A stretch of 64,000 bases of DNA from CAZZDK01 sp964652235 (GCA_964652235.1 CAZZDK010000002.1:62001-126000), one strand, 5' to 3'. Shown: positions 33,351-42,853, counted from the first letter of the stretch. The notes: a model not told the origin generated them from the letters alone. Made by a program: numbers and translations.

Positions 33351-34598
33351 ATGGAATGGAACCCCACTGCGCACGCCGCCAATTCCACGGACGAATACGT
33401 CTTTCACCAATTGATCCCTTACATCGGGAACAAACGCAAGCTGCTCGGCTTGATCGGCGACGCCGTTTTCGCCTCCCGCGCGCGACCTGAGACGCATCTT
33501 TTCGTGGATCTCTTCGCGGGAACGGGCGTTGTCGGGCGTTATGCGCGCCGCCTCGGCTTTGGCGTTTTAGCGAACGATTGGGAGCCTTACGCGGAAGAAT
33601 TGAACCGTTGTTACCTGGAAATTTCCCAAGCGCCCGTCTTCTTCGGCTCGCGTCCTTATTCGTCCGTTTTAAGCGAGCTTAACGCCCTGCCCCCTTTAAG
33701 CGGCTGGGTTACGGAGCATCTGTGTCCGCGCGACGACGAACATTTTGACGTTTCGCAAGACCGCCTTTTTTATATGCGAAAAAACGGCCAAAGAATCGAC
33801 GCCATCCGCGAACAAATCGCCGCGTGGGAGAAGGAGGGAAGACTCGATCCGGGACAAAGAGCCGCTCTTTTGGCCCCTTTGCTTTATCAATGCTGCTACA
33901 ACGCCAACACAAGCGGGGTCTTCAAGGGTTTCCACAACGGCTGGGGAGGGCGGACAGGAACGGCCCTCTACCGCATCAAGGGCGATCTCGTTTTACGACC
34001 CGCCTGCTTTCTGGACAATGGCCGACAAAGTCGCGTTCTGCGCGAAGACGCGCAGGCGCTTGCCGAGAGGTTGAGGAAAGAAACGGCGGGCGCGCCAACC
34101 TTCGTCTATCTCGATCCGCCTTACAACCAGCATCCCTACGGCTCGAACTATCATGTCCTGAACAGCGTCGCGCTATGGGACAAGCCGCCGCTTTCGCCTC
34201 GAATTTCGGGCTACGGCGACAAGGCCGCCATTCGGACCGACTGGCGCGAAAGCCGCCGTAGCGCCTATAACGAACGGGCCAGAGCCTCCAAAGCCTACGA
34301 AAAACTGCTTGAGACGCTCGCCGGACAGACTAAGATTATCGCCACAAGCTACAGCTCGGACGGCATGATCCCGCTTCGCGCCTTGATCGAGGCTAACGCG
34401 GCCCTGGGCGCGGTTATTCTTTTCACAAGACCCTATAAACGCTACAGGGTCAGCAGCCAGCGCCGCTCCTTGAAGCCCATGAACGTCGAGTTCGTTCTTT
34501 TGACGGAAGTGGGCCGCGAACCCTTTCTTTCTGTTGACGAAATAGAGGAAAGCATCCAAAACCAAGATAAGGATTTTTCGTCAGGAGATTGCTTTTAA
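33351..34598 (+). CDS. D12-class DNA adenine methyltransferase
   Basis: A 415-residue protein. Motif X region is IPYIGNKRKLL, motif I is FVDLFAGTGVVGRYA, and the catalytic motif is DPPYNQHPYGSNYH. This is the N6-adenine (alpha, Dam/D12) type. No restriction partner is next to it, so it may be solitary; its sequence specificity cannot be read. It is tightly packed between clpB and kdsB (1 bp to kdsB), though unrelated to both in function. Confidence 0.8.
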   Translation: MEWNPTAHAANSTDEYVFHQLIPYIGNKRKLLGLIGDAVFASRARPETHLFVDLFAGTGVVGRYARRLGFGVLANDWEPYAEELNRCYLEISQAPVFFGSRPYSSVLSELNALPPLSGWVTEHLCPRDDEHFDVSQDRLFYMRKNGQRIDAIREQIAAWEKEGRLDPGQRAALLAPLLYQCCYNANTSGVFKGFHNGWGGRTGTALYRIKGDLVLRPACFLDNGRQSRVLREDAQALAERLRKETAGAPTFVYLDPPYNQHPYGSNYHVLNSVALWDKPPLSPRISGYGDKAAIRTDWRESRRSAYNERARASKAYEKLLETLAGQTKIIATSYSSDGMIPLRALIEANAALGAVILFTRPYKRYRVSSQRRSLKPMNVEFVLLTEVGREPFLSVDEIEESIQNQDKDFSSGDCF

Positions 34599-34599
34599 T

Positions 34600-35409
34600 A
34601 TGCGCACCGCTATCGTCATTCCCTCCCGCTACGAATCCACCCGTTTTCCCGGCAAACCGCTTGCCATGATCGCGGGGCAGACGATGCTTCAGCGCGTCGT
34701 GCGCGTCGCGCAGGCCGCCGCCAAAAACGATCCGGAAACAAAGGTCGTTGTGGCCACGGACGACGAACGGATCGCGCGGCACGTGGCAGACATCGGCGCG
34801 GATTGCGTTATGACCTCTGCGGCCTGCCAGACGGGAACGGACCGTGTGGCCGAGGCCGTACGCAAAATGGAAACACAGCCCGATTTCGTCTTGAACTTTC
34901 AAGGCGACGCCCCTCTCACGCCGCCGGATTTTCTGACGGCGCTCATCGAATCCTGGCGCGCCGCTCCTTGCGACGTCGTAACCGCCGTCTCGCACCAAAC
35001 GTGGGAAAAGCTTGATCGGCTTCGCGAAGATAAAAAGACGACGCCCTTTTCGGGAACCACCGTCGTCTTCGACGAAAAAACGGGCCTTGCCCATTGGTTC
35101 TCGAAGAACATCCTGCCGTCGATCCGCAAAGAAGCGGATTTGAGGAAAAAGAGCGACTTCTCTCCGGTTTGGGGGCATATCGGCCTTTACGGCTACAGCC
35201 GCGAAATGCTCGAGACTTTCGTCAAACTGCCAGAGGGCCGTTACGAAGTCCTCGAAGGACTCGAACAATTGCGCGTCCTTGAGAACGGCTACAAGATTCG
35301 CTGCGTGCCCGTCACGTTCGATGGTCGCGCGGATATGTCGGGCGTGGACAGCCCCGAAGACGTCGCGCGCTACGAAGCGCTTATCGCGAAACACGGCGAG
35401 CTTCTTTAA
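34600..35409 (+). CDS. kdsB: 3-deoxy-manno-octulosonate cytidylyltransferase
   Basis: A 269-residue enzyme that makes CMP-Kdo for the lipopolysaccharide core. Motifs are IPSRYESTRFPGKPLAMIAG, QTGTDRVAEA, NFQGDAPL (family NVQGDEP) and GLYGYSREML. Length is standard. It indicates a Gram-negative host with Kdo-containing LPS. Confidence 0.93.
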   Translation: MRTAIVIPSRYESTRFPGKPLAMIAGQTMLQRVVRVAQAAAKNDPETKVVVATDDERIARHVADIGADCVMTSAACQTGTDRVAEAVRKMETQPDFVLNFQGDAPLTPPDFLTALIESWRAAPCDVVTAVSHQTWEKLDRLREDKKTTPFSGTTVVFDEKTGLAHWFSKNILPSIRKEADLRKKSDFSPVWGHIGLYGYSREMLETFVKLPEGRYEVLEGLEQLRVLENGYKIRCVPVTFDGRADMSGVDSPEDVARYEALIAKHGELL

Positions 35410-35410
35410 G

Positions 35411-36028
35411 ATGGCTTTCCTTATCCTCGCTCGCCACGGCAACACGTTCGAAAAGGGAACGACAGCCCGGTGGGTCGGCGCACGAACGGATATGGAATTG
35501 ACGGCGGAAGGCGAGGCGCAAGGCCGCGCCCTGGCCGAGAGGATCGCGGCGCGTTACGCCCCCTTGGGCGGCCTTATGACGGGGCCGCTTGTCCGCACCC
35601 GACGTTTTGCCGAGATGATCGCGGCGCGGACGGACGTTTCTTTTACGATCGACCCGCGGCTTATCGAAATCGATTACGGTCTTTGGGAAAACAAGTCGAG
35701 CGAAGAGATTCGCCTTCTTTACGGGGAAAACGAAATCACCGCCTGGGAAAAAGAAGGACAATGGCCGAAAAAGGCCGGCTTCGTCCCCGAACGCGAGAAG
35801 CTGATGCGGAACATCGAGACTTTCTTGGATGAACAGCGCGAAAAGCTTCTTGAGAAAGGCTCCTTGAACCGCGTCGCCATCACCAGCAACGGCGTTTTGC
35901 GCTTTGTCCATTTTCTTCTCACAGGCCGCGCGGCGGGAGAGGAAGCCAAGGTCAAAACGGGCTGCTACGGCGTCCTCGCACCGAACGCGACCGGCTGGTC
36001 CATCGAAAAATGGAACGAAAAGCCGTAA
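35411..36028 (+). CDS. Histidine phosphatase family protein
   Basis: 205 residues from ATG 35411, one base after the kdsB stop region. The phosphate pocket LARHGNTFEKG (RHG) and LIEIDYGLWENKS fit the phosphoglycerate-mutase-like family. The later His in ITSNGVLRFVHF is shifted: the usual VxHGxxxR reads TSNGVLR, so the second catalytic His appears to be Asn. Activity may be altered. Possibly co-transcribed with kdsB. Confidence 0.75.
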   Translation: MAFLILARHGNTFEKGTTARWVGARTDMELTAEGEAQGRALAERIAARYAPLGGLMTGPLVRTRRFAEMIAARTDVSFTIDPRLIEIDYGLWENKSSEEIRLLYGENEITAWEKEGQWPKKAGFVPEREKLMRNIETFLDEQREKLLEKGSLNRVAITSNGVLRFVHFLLTGRAAGEEAKVKTGCYGVLAPNATGWSIEKWNEKP

Positions 36029-36040
36029 TAATAGGCCCGT

Positions 36041-37249
36041 TTATTTGTGATCCGCGCCGACGGCCTCGGCAATCGAGGCAAAGCCTTCCCGACGAAGAAT
36101 AGTGGCCAGTTCGCGCTTGATCTTCTGAACAACGAGAGGTCCCTCGAAAACAAGCGCCGTATAGACTTGGACCAGCGAAGCTCCCGCCCGTATTTTCGCA
36201 TAAGCTTCCTGGCCTGTCGCCACGCCTCCCGAACCGATGAGGGGCACCTTGCCTTCCGTCAGGCGATAAATGTTGGAGAGAATGCGGGTGGACAAATCGA
36301 ACAAAGGTTGCCCGGAAAGGCCGCCCGCCTCTTTTCCGACCGCATCGGGAACGACGCTGGGCCGTGAGATGGTCGTGTTGCTGACGATGGCCGCCTGGAT
36401 CTTGCTTTCCAAAAGAACGGCGGCGATGTCGGCCTGCTGTTCGCGCGACAAATCCGGCGCGATCTTGACGAATACCGGAAGCTTGGGACAAAGCGCGTCG
36501 CGCCGGTCCGTCACGCTTTTCAAAAGAGAGGCCATACGTTCGCGCGTTTGCAGCTCGCGAAGGCCCGGCGTGTTGGGCGAGGAAATGTTCACGACAATGA
36601 AGTCGGCATAAGGGGCAACCTTGTCGAAACAGGCCAGATAATCTTTCGCATCGTCGGTCGTATCCTTATTTTTGCCGATATTCACGCCGACGGGATTGCG
36701 CGTGCGATCTTCTTTCGCGCGCCACTCCTTAAGCCTTTGCGCAAAAACGTCCGCGCCGACGCTGTTGAACCCGAAACGGTTGATCAAGGCTTTGGCCCGC
36801 GCGGCGCGGAACATACGCGGCTTGGGGTTGCCCTCCTGCGGCAGGGGCGTCACCGTGCCGATTTCCACGAAACCGAAACCGAAACCCATGAAGGCGTCCA
36901 TGGCGGTCGCCTGCTTGTCCAGACCGGCGGCCAGGCCGACAGCGTTCGGGAATTCGATCCCGGCCAGAGTCGTTTTCAGGATTTCGTCGTCCGGCCCGTA
37001 AAAACGGGGCCCCAGATCGAGCGCCAACATTTCAAGCGTTCGCTCGTGGGCAACCTCCGGGTCCATCAGAAAAAGGATAGGGCGAACAAGCGGATAGGGA
37101 TCAAAAAAACGGTCGCACCATTTCCATATGTCCACTTTTTTAATGAAACGGTTGACCTCTGGTTTTTCCAGAAAGGCCTTAAGATCCGGCTTTTTCCAGT
37201 ATTTCTCTTTCAGACGCGCGAGGTCCGGCTTGCTCAAAGGGCTTTTCAT
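36041..37249 (-). CDS. pyrD: Dihydroorotate dehydrogenase (quinone)
   Basis: About 402 residues from ATG 37249; the ATG at 37312 adds 21 unlikely residues. It oxidises dihydroorotate to orotate for pyrimidine synthesis, passing electrons to quinone. Class 2 features are NAVGLAAGLDKQATAMDAF, VEIGTVTPLPQEGNPKPRMF, NISSPNTPGLRELQ (catalytic Ser in the SSPNTPG loop), VKIAPDLS and LIGSGGVATG. The N-terminus is longer than usual by about 40 residues. Confidence 0.93.
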   Translation of the reverse strand: MKSPLSKPDLARLKEKYWKKPDLKAFLEKPEVNRFIKKVDIWKWCDRFFDPYPLVRPILFLMDPEVAHERTLEMLALDLGPRFYGPDDEILKTTLAGIEFPNAVGLAAGLDKQATAMDAFMGFGFGFVEIGTVTPLPQEGNPKPRMFRAARAKALINRFGFNSVGADVFAQRLKEWRAKEDRTRNPVGVNIGKNKDTTDDAKDYLACFDKVAPYADFIVVNISSPNTPGLRELQTRERMASLLKSVTDRRDALCPKLPVFVKIAPDLSREQQADIAAVLLESKIQAAIVSNTTISRPSVVPDAVGKEAGGLSGQPLFDLSTRILSNIYRLTEGKVPLIGSGGVATGQEAYAKIRAGASLVQVYTALVFEGPLVVQKIKRELATILRREGFASIAEAVGADHK

Positions 37250-37661
37250 GGCCGCTCCCAAAACTAACGAAAAGACGCCAGGGCAGCATACGTTGCGCGC
37301 CGCAAAAGGCAAGAGACCTAAACCCTTCTTTATTACTTAAGAAATTCATGCCTTCGTGTGTTAACGAATTTGTTTTTGCAACTATTTGTGTTCTTGTAAA
37401 ATTCTATTTAGTATCGGCTCTATCCTTTTTTCCATTTTTACTGAATTTATTGAGAGAGAAAATGACAAAAGAAAAAGAAAAAACACAGGGATTCAAGGAA
37501 AAAACCGCTTCTTCACTCCTGACCTTCCCCTGTCCCGCCCGCCTAAAAAAGGAAAGGCTGAGTAGTCCGCTCAAGGCCGCCCTCAAGGCCGTCGAGCGTA
37601 TGGGAGAAAAGAAGGAACATTAGGCCTATACAGCCCCTAAGGAATAAGATATTATTCCTAT
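37250..37661. other. AT-rich intergenic region with a possible small ORF
   Basis: The stretch between pyrD and the S24 regulator is AT-rich. It contains one small frame, listed separately (37462-37623). The promoter of pyrD (minus) must be at its left edge and that of the regulator at its right edge; no clear boxes were identified. Confidence 0.35.
37462..37623 (+). CDS. Possible small basic protein
   Basis: 53 codons from ATG 37462 (GAGAGAGA upstream), giving a Lys/Glu-rich peptide (TKEKEKTQGFKEKTASSLL). A longer frame from 37348 would add a hydrophobic N-terminus. Low confidence: it could be a chance ORF. Confidence 0.3.
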   Translation: MTKEKEKTQGFKEKTASSLLTFPCPARLKKERLSSPLKAALKAVERMGEKKEH

Positions 37662-38285
37662 ATGCTTCATCACGCCGACATTTGGCGCGCTATCGACCGT
37701 TTGGCCGAACGCCACCATCTTTCGCCCTCAGGCCTCGCGCGCAAAGCGGGGCTGAGCGCCACAAGTTTCAATCCCAGCAAGCGTTCGAACGGTTCGCGCA
37801 AAAGATGGCCTTCGACCGAAAGCATCGCGGCCATTCTTAAGGCCACGGGCAGCTCGCTTGATGACTTTGTCGCCCTGGCCTCCGCGCAGGCGCCGCAACG
37901 CCACAGAATCCCTCTCCTTGATTGCGCGATGGCCAAAAAAGAAGGTTCGTTCGACGAAACCGGACGCCCTACAGGTCCTGCGTGGGATTCCGCGCCGTGG
38001 CCGGGGTCGGACGATCCCGACGCCTTTATCCTGGAGCTTTCCGAACGAACCGCTCACCAGGCCTTTCCGGAAGGGACGCGGCTCCTTTTTTCGCCCGCCG
38101 AAAAGCCGAGGCGTGGCGATCTCGTCGGTCTGCGTACGGTCCAGGGAGAGATTCTCATCAAGAAACTGGGCCGCGAAGGCGCGCAGAAAATCGAGCTTCA
38201 CGCGTCAAGCGGGGACGAACCCCCGTTAACCCTGCCGCGCCACGATGTCGATTGGCTTTATCGCATCGCCTGGGTGGGCCGGTAA
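37662..38285 (+). CDS. S24-type (CI/LexA-like) transcriptional regulator
   Basis: A 207-residue protein. Residues 5-68 form an HTH (SPSGLARKAGLSATSFNPSK) and residues about 125-205 the S24 peptidase-like fold, with LLFSPAEKPRRGDLVGLRTV and EILIKKLGREG (Lys of the catalytic dyad). The usual catalytic Ser position (family VxGDSMxP) reads ELSERTAHQAFP, so self-cleavage is uncertain. The family is common in alphaproteobacterial chromosomes next to lysS-type genes. Likely a stress- or phage-type repressor. Confidence 0.75.
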   Translation: MLHHADIWRAIDRLAERHHLSPSGLARKAGLSATSFNPSKRSNGSRKRWPSTESIAAILKATGSSLDDFVALASAQAPQRHRIPLLDCAMAKKEGSFDETGRPTGPAWDSAPWPGSDDPDAFILELSERTAHQAFPEGTRLLFSPAEKPRRGDLVGLRTVQGEILIKKLGREGAQKIELHASSGDEPPLTLPRHDVDWLYRIAWVGR

Positions 38286-38351
38286 ATCCTCTTTCTTCCT
38301 TAAAAGCTAAATGCTAAAGGCTGAAAGTCTTTGCACAACTTGGACCTTAAA

Positions 38352-39842
38352 ATGACCGATTCTACCCCTATCGCCGCCGAAGACGAAATCGCCCGCCGCG
38401 CCGCCCGCCTTGAAAAAATAACCGCGCTTTACGGCAATCCCTTTCATGTCACCCGATATGGAAAAACGCACAGCGCCGCGCAGGTCAAGCAGGCGTTCGC
38501 GCACCTGGCGAACGGCGAAAAGACGGAAACCGAAGTCGCCGTCGCGGGCCGCATCATGTCCATTCGCAACGACGGGATGTTCATCGACATTTTGGACGAC
38601 AGCGATCGGCTTCAGATTTTTCATAATATCAAGGAAGCTTCGCCGGAGAAAAAGGAGCTTCTCAGCCTTCTAGACCTCGGCGACATTATCGGCGTGAAGG
38701 GCCTTGTCCGCCGGACGCCGCGCGGCGAGATCACGGTGGACGGCGTGGACGTAAAGATCCTCTCCAAAGCCCTGGAGCCGCCGCCGGAAAAATATCACGG
38801 CCTTAAAGACACGGACACGCGGTTTCGCCACAGAGAGCAGGATCTCGTCGCCACGCCCAAGACGCGCGAGACGTTGCGCGCGCGCTATAGGATGATCGCG
38901 GCGATCCGCCGGTTTCTGGAAGAAAAAGGCTTTCTTGAGGTCGAAACGCCCATGCTGCACGTCATCGCGGGCGGCGCCATCGCCAAACCTTTCGTCACGC
39001 ACCACAACGCGCTGAACATTCCGCTCTTCCTGCGGATCGCGCCGGAACTTCACCTCAAGCGGCTGGCCATCGGCGGCCTTTCGGAAAAGATTTTCGAGAT
39101 TAACCGCAATTTTCGCAACGAAGGCCTAAGCCCCCGGCACAATCCTGAGTTCACGATGATGGAGGTTTATCAAGCCTACGTCGATTTCACCGCGATGATC
39201 GAACTGACCGAAGCGATTGTCGAACACGTCGCCAAAACGCTGCACGGCTCGACGAAGGTCAAATACGGCGAGAAAGAAATCGACTTCACCGCCCCCTGGC
39301 CGCGCAAGGGCATGGTCGATCTTATCAAGGAACATACGGGGATCGACTTTTACGCGCTGCCCGATCCGAAAGACGCGTATGATGCCGCTGCCGCTGCTGG
39401 CCTTAAGCTGGAGCCGGGGTTGGGCTGGGGACAAATCGTCGAGGCGGTTTTCGGCGAGCGGGTCGAGGACCAATTGATCCAGCCGGTTCACGTCGTGGAC
39501 CTGCCCAAGGAAATTTCGCCGCTTTCGAAGGCCTGGCCCGACCGTCCGCACGTCGCGCAGCGCTTCGAGACATATATCAACGCCTGGGAAATCGCGAACG
39601 CCTTCAGCGAGCTGAACGATCCGAACGAACAGCGCGCGCGCTTTCTTGAACAGGCCGAACAAAAGCGGGGCCCCGACGAGCCGCCGCATCCGATCGACGA
39701 GGATTTCATCAAGGCGCTCGCCTTCGGTATGCCGCCGATGGGCGGCATGGGTCTTGGGATCGACCGCCTGGCCATGCTGATGACGGACAGCGCTTCGATT
39801 CGCGAAGTCATCGCTTTCCCGACCATGCGGCCCGTCGAATAA
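38352..39842 (+). CDS. lysS: Lysine-tRNA ligase, class II
   Basis: About 496 residues from ATG 38352. Anticodon-binding OB fold at about 55-160 and class II catalytic core: motif 2 FEINRNFRNEGLSPRHNPEFTMMEVYQAY, quoted in part as RNEGLSPRHNPEF, and motif 3 GMGLGIDRLAML. Many alphaproteobacteria use the unrelated class I LysRS, so the class II form is informative about lineage or transfer. Confidence 0.93.
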   Translation: MTDSTPIAAEDEIARRAARLEKITALYGNPFHVTRYGKTHSAAQVKQAFAHLANGEKTETEVAVAGRIMSIRNDGMFIDILDDSDRLQIFHNIKEASPEKKELLSLLDLGDIIGVKGLVRRTPRGEITVDGVDVKILSKALEPPPEKYHGLKDTDTRFRHREQDLVATPKTRETLRARYRMIAAIRRFLEEKGFLEVETPMLHVIAGGAIAKPFVTHHNALNIPLFLRIAPELHLKRLAIGGLSEKIFEINRNFRNEGLSPRHNPEFTMMEVYQAYVDFTAMIELTEAIVEHVAKTLHGSTKVKYGEKEIDFTAPWPRKGMVDLIKEHTGIDFYALPDPKDAYDAAAAAGLKLEPGLGWGQIVEAVFGERVEDQLIQPVHVVDLPKEISPLSKAWPDRPHVAQRFETYINAWEIANAFSELNDPNEQRARFLEQAEQKRGPDEPPHPIDEDFIKALAFGMPPMGGMGLGIDRLAMLMTDSASIREVIAFPTMRPVE

Positions 39843-39844
39843 CT

Positions 39845-40357
39845 TTATTCCACGCCTTTGTGCTGGCGCACCACTTCGAGCGGCAGGGCGTTCGTCACGT
39901 CCGGCCCCCAGATGTTTTCGAGCTCTTTGATCGCCTCGCGCAGGGTTTTAAGCCGCGATTCCTGCTTCATAACGACCATGGACCCCACGATGACGGGGAT
40001 CGTGTAGAGCATCAGCTGCCCCACGCCCGCCGCGCCGAGCATAACGACCCAGCTGAACGGATCGCGCACGATGGCCCAGGCGGCCTCCATCGTCTGTCCT
40101 TTTTGCCAAAGTTCGATGAGAAAGGGCAAAACGCCCGCAAGATTGAGATACCCGATCGTCGCAAGACCCGATTTGTTTTCGTCGGTGTCGGTCACCAGCG
40201 CGATGAGGGTCGGCAAAAGGCCGAGGCAAACAAGGAGCGTCGGCACGCCGAACGGCACGACGCAGCCGATGAGAATCATAAAGAAAATCAGCTTTCCGCC
40301 GCCCTTTTTCTTTTTGTCGCCCTTTTTCGGAGCCTCTTCTTTTTTCTCTTCCGCCAT
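39845..40357 (-). CDS. Membrane protein paired with a pseudokinase
   Basis: A 170-residue product. A Lys/Glu-rich N-terminus (MAEEKKEEAPKKGDKKKKGG) is followed by a long hydrophobic region with helices at about 22-55, 70-80 and 100-125, then a charged helical end. It follows the pseudokinase gene by 7 bp on the same strand, and both begin with MAEE. No family recognised; probably a membrane partner of the kinase-like protein. Confidence 0.6.
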   Translation of the reverse strand: MAEEKKEEAPKKGDKKKKGGGKLIFFMILIGCVVPFGVPTLLVCLGLLPTLIALVTDTDENKSGLATIGYLNLAGVLPFLIELWQKGQTMEAAWAIVRDPFSWVVMLGAAGVGQLMLYTIPVIVGSMVVMKQESRLKTLREAIKELENIWGPDVTNALPLEVVRQHKGVE

Positions 40358-40364
40358 CGAGCCC

Positions 40365-42401
40365 TCACATCAACAGGCTGCGCAAAAGGGCGCGGCCCAA
40401 CGTGATCGCAATGAACACAAGGCCAACAAAACTCGCGATCGCGGCCGCGACGGGCCGACCGATCTCGCGGGCGATGTTTTCCTTGTTCTTGAGGCTTTCT
40501 TCCAGGAACGTCATTTCCTTCTTGATGTTTTGATACATCAAGCGCGCGTTTAGAAAATCCTGTTCGTCGCCGTGCACGCGGGCAGGATCGTCGATGCGCT
40601 TCAAAAGAAGGGAGAGATCGCCTTTCGCGACGGCTTCCTTTGCCTGTTTGCGGACCTTTTCCTGGAAAGGCTTGCTTAAAAAGCGTTTCAGTCCCGGCTC
40701 TAAAAGCGGCATGAGCCAAGCGGCAAGCTTGGGTAACTGGTCCGGTCCGTAACGGTATTGCATTTCGCCGAAAAGAGCGAGAAGGGCCAGGCCGCGACGT
40801 ATGGGCTTTTCCTCCGGCCCCATAGCGTTAAAAAGCGCCTCGCGCCGTTTGTCGCGCGCGGCCAGAAACGCGGCGATGTGGCGATCCATCGGTTCCGAGG
40901 CGGGCGGTCCCGCCGCCGCCACGCGCTCCAAGGCGGCAAGGAGCCAACGCGGCGCGATCACGCTTTCGCGCCGTAACATGGGACTCATGCACGGCAGGGC
41001 CGGGTTCAGTTCATAGACCACGCGCTCCAGCCCGTCGCCAAAGGTCGGTTTTTCGACGATGGGGCGCATACGTTCGAACTGCTGCGCGAGCGGCACCAGA
41101 TCGATCTTCGTGTCCTTTTGCATATTGACCCAAAAGGTCACGAACTGGGCGGATATAATCTCGCTGATGCTCTGCAGATTCTGGCCGGTCGCGATGGAAT
41201 CAGCCAGGAACGGACCGATTCCGCCGGGCATGACGGAAATTCCCCGGTATCTGATCGGTCCGGCAGGGTCCAGCGCGATACTAACGCGCGTGACCAGCTG
41301 GTCCTGGTAATGCGCCGTCTTTCCCCCTTCTTTGACTTGTCGGATCGCCTCGGCGACGTTTTTCGCCTTTTCGTTGTCCATAAGCGCGCGCGTCAGCCAC
41401 TTCTCCAGGCTTCCGTCTTCGATGGATTTGACGGCCTCGCTGACATTTTCGCTTAGGCCGACGGCCAAAGGCCGCGCCTGCCAGTATTCCTTGCCTCCGA
41501 TCATGAAAAAACGACTGGCGCGGCGTCCGGCGTCCGAACTTTTGGGCGTCAGCCTGCGCCCTGACATCCATTGCTCGAGGTCCTCAGCCGTCCAGCGTTG
41601 CCGCGCATCGTCCATCAAAAGGCCGCGTAAAAGCTCGATATGGCTCGTGGACAGTCGCCGCGCCCCGATAAGGCTGTTGAACGTGCCTTTTTCCATTTTG
41701 GACTGAAGGATGGCGCGATCATCCATGCCTTTATAGGGATTCTGCCCCAGGATCACCATGGCGAGCGTCACGCCGAAGGCATAGCAATCGTCGGTATGAT
41801 ATCCGGCGCCGCGCCCCAGCGGCGGGCACATGGCCCGCTCGATGGTCTCGAACATGGCAGGCTGCCCCACGCCCGCGGGAGCGGAAAGGCATTCGCCGAG
41901 CTGCGGGGGCGTCGTGCTGGCGTCGCGCCAGAAAATGTTTGTCGGCCTGATTCCGCCGTGCATGAGGCCCATGCGCTGGAACTCGAGCAGCGCTTTGATA
42001 AGCGGCATGACGAAATAATGATTGATACTGTCTTCGCCCATGGTCGGATGCGTTTCATCGAGCGTTTGCCAATGGCGCTCGACCAAGGGTTTTTCGTAAA
42101 CAAGCGTGTAATAGCGCGCGTTCTGCGCGGGCCAGAAAAGAACGCCGCCATCGCGCAGGCGCAAAACGCTCACGCTGTCGATCGCGCGCATGGAATTGGC
42201 AGATTCGATCCGGGGCTGAAGGCCCTTGCTGCAAATGACAGCGATAAGCTCTTGCGAAACGTCGTTGCGATACCGCGCGGCAAAGGCCGCGCCGCCCGCG
42301 CAAGACAGGTTCGGCAACGGCCTGTCGGGATAAATGTTGACGCGCCCCTCCAAAGAGAGGCCATTACCCAAATCTTCCCTTGGTTTTTCCTCTTCCGCCA
42401 T
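40365..42401 (-). CDS. Pseudokinase with C-terminal membrane anchor
   Basis: A 678-residue protein. Residues about 40-285 have a Ser/Thr kinase layout (LMHGGIRPTNIFW, GAGYHTDDCYAFGVTLAMVI, ARQRWTAEDLEQWM), but catalytic residues are absent: the HRD site is HGG (148-150), the DFG site is LGE (168-170), and no ATP-binding Lys in a VAIK context is seen. The second half is helical and ends in a membrane helix near residue 655-675. It probably acts as a scaffold or regulator. It heads a two-gene operon with the membrane protein downstream. Confidence 0.7.
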   Translation of the reverse strand: MAEEEKPREDLGNGLSLEGRVNIYPDRPLPNLSCAGGAAFAARYRNDVSQELIAVICSKGLQPRIESANSMRAIDSVSVLRLRDGGVLFWPAQNARYYTLVYEKPLVERHWQTLDETHPTMGEDSINHYFVMPLIKALLEFQRMGLMHGGIRPTNIFWRDASTTPPQLGECLSAPAGVGQPAMFETIERAMCPPLGRGAGYHTDDCYAFGVTLAMVILGQNPYKGMDDRAILQSKMEKGTFNSLIGARRLSTSHIELLRGLLMDDARQRWTAEDLEQWMSGRRLTPKSSDAGRRASRFFMIGGKEYWQARPLAVGLSENVSEAVKSIEDGSLEKWLTRALMDNEKAKNVAEAIRQVKEGGKTAHYQDQLVTRVSIALDPAGPIRYRGISVMPGGIGPFLADSIATGQNLQSISEIISAQFVTFWVNMQKDTKIDLVPLAQQFERMRPIVEKPTFGDGLERVVYELNPALPCMSPMLRRESVIAPRWLLAALERVAAAGPPASEPMDRHIAAFLAARDKRREALFNAMGPEEKPIRRGLALLALFGEMQYRYGPDQLPKLAAWLMPLLEPGLKRFLSKPFQEKVRKQAKEAVAKGDLSLLLKRIDDPARVHGDEQDFLNARLMYQNIKKEMTFLEESLKNKENIAREIGRPVAAAIASFVGLVFIAITLGRALLRSLLM

Positions 42402-42594
42402 GTTCGTCCTATACGACAGAGAAGGTAAAAAAAGTGGTTAAAAATCCCCTTCCGGCCGCAACGTTTTGAAAAAAGGGCAAAAAATCCCCGTCCGCTGGAT
42501 TCTTGGCCGCTTTATGTTATTTCCAATTGATTTCAGGGGCGCGGTCGGTTAACTCTCGCCCCTCGCCGCATAAAAAAGCGGCGCGAGCAGGCCT

Positions 42595-42670
42595 GTCTCC
42601 TTCGTCTAGAGGCCTAGGACATCGCCCTTTCACGGCGGTAACACGGGTTCGAATCCCGTAGGAGACGCCA
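42595..42670 (+). tRNA. tRNA-Glu(TTC)
   Basis: A full cloverleaf of 76 bases with encoded CCA: acceptor GTCTCCT/AGGAGAC, anticodon TTC in CCTTTCACG, T-arm ACGGGTTCGAATCCCGT. The 3' 19 bases are repeated at 42854-42872. Confidence 0.95.
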
Positions 42671-42714
42671 TGAATCACAAAAGGCAGCCCATCGGGCTGC
42701 CTTTTGTGATTCAT
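42670..42714. terminator. Long perfect hairpin after tRNA-Glu
   Basis: A 21-bp perfect stem with a 3-base loop (ATC), centred on 42692, containing AAAAGGCAGCCC/GGGCTGCCTTTT. The inner part is a standard bidirectional terminator. The extra outer ATGAATCACA/TGTGATTCAT is unusual. Confidence 0.75.
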
Positions 42715-42853
42715 AACATCCCCTACGGGATATGAATCCGGGCAAAGGGTTCGACGACAAGGCCTTCAAACAGGTGGGCGCGGACGCGTATGCGCCCACA
42801 CAAAAACAAGGGTCAGGCCGAAGGCGGATGGAGCCAACGAAGTTGGCGACATC

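Noticed and set aside
42614..42799. Small minus-strand ORFs across tRNA-Glu and the palindrome
   Set aside because: They run through the tRNA gene and hairpin and have no SD; not real genes.
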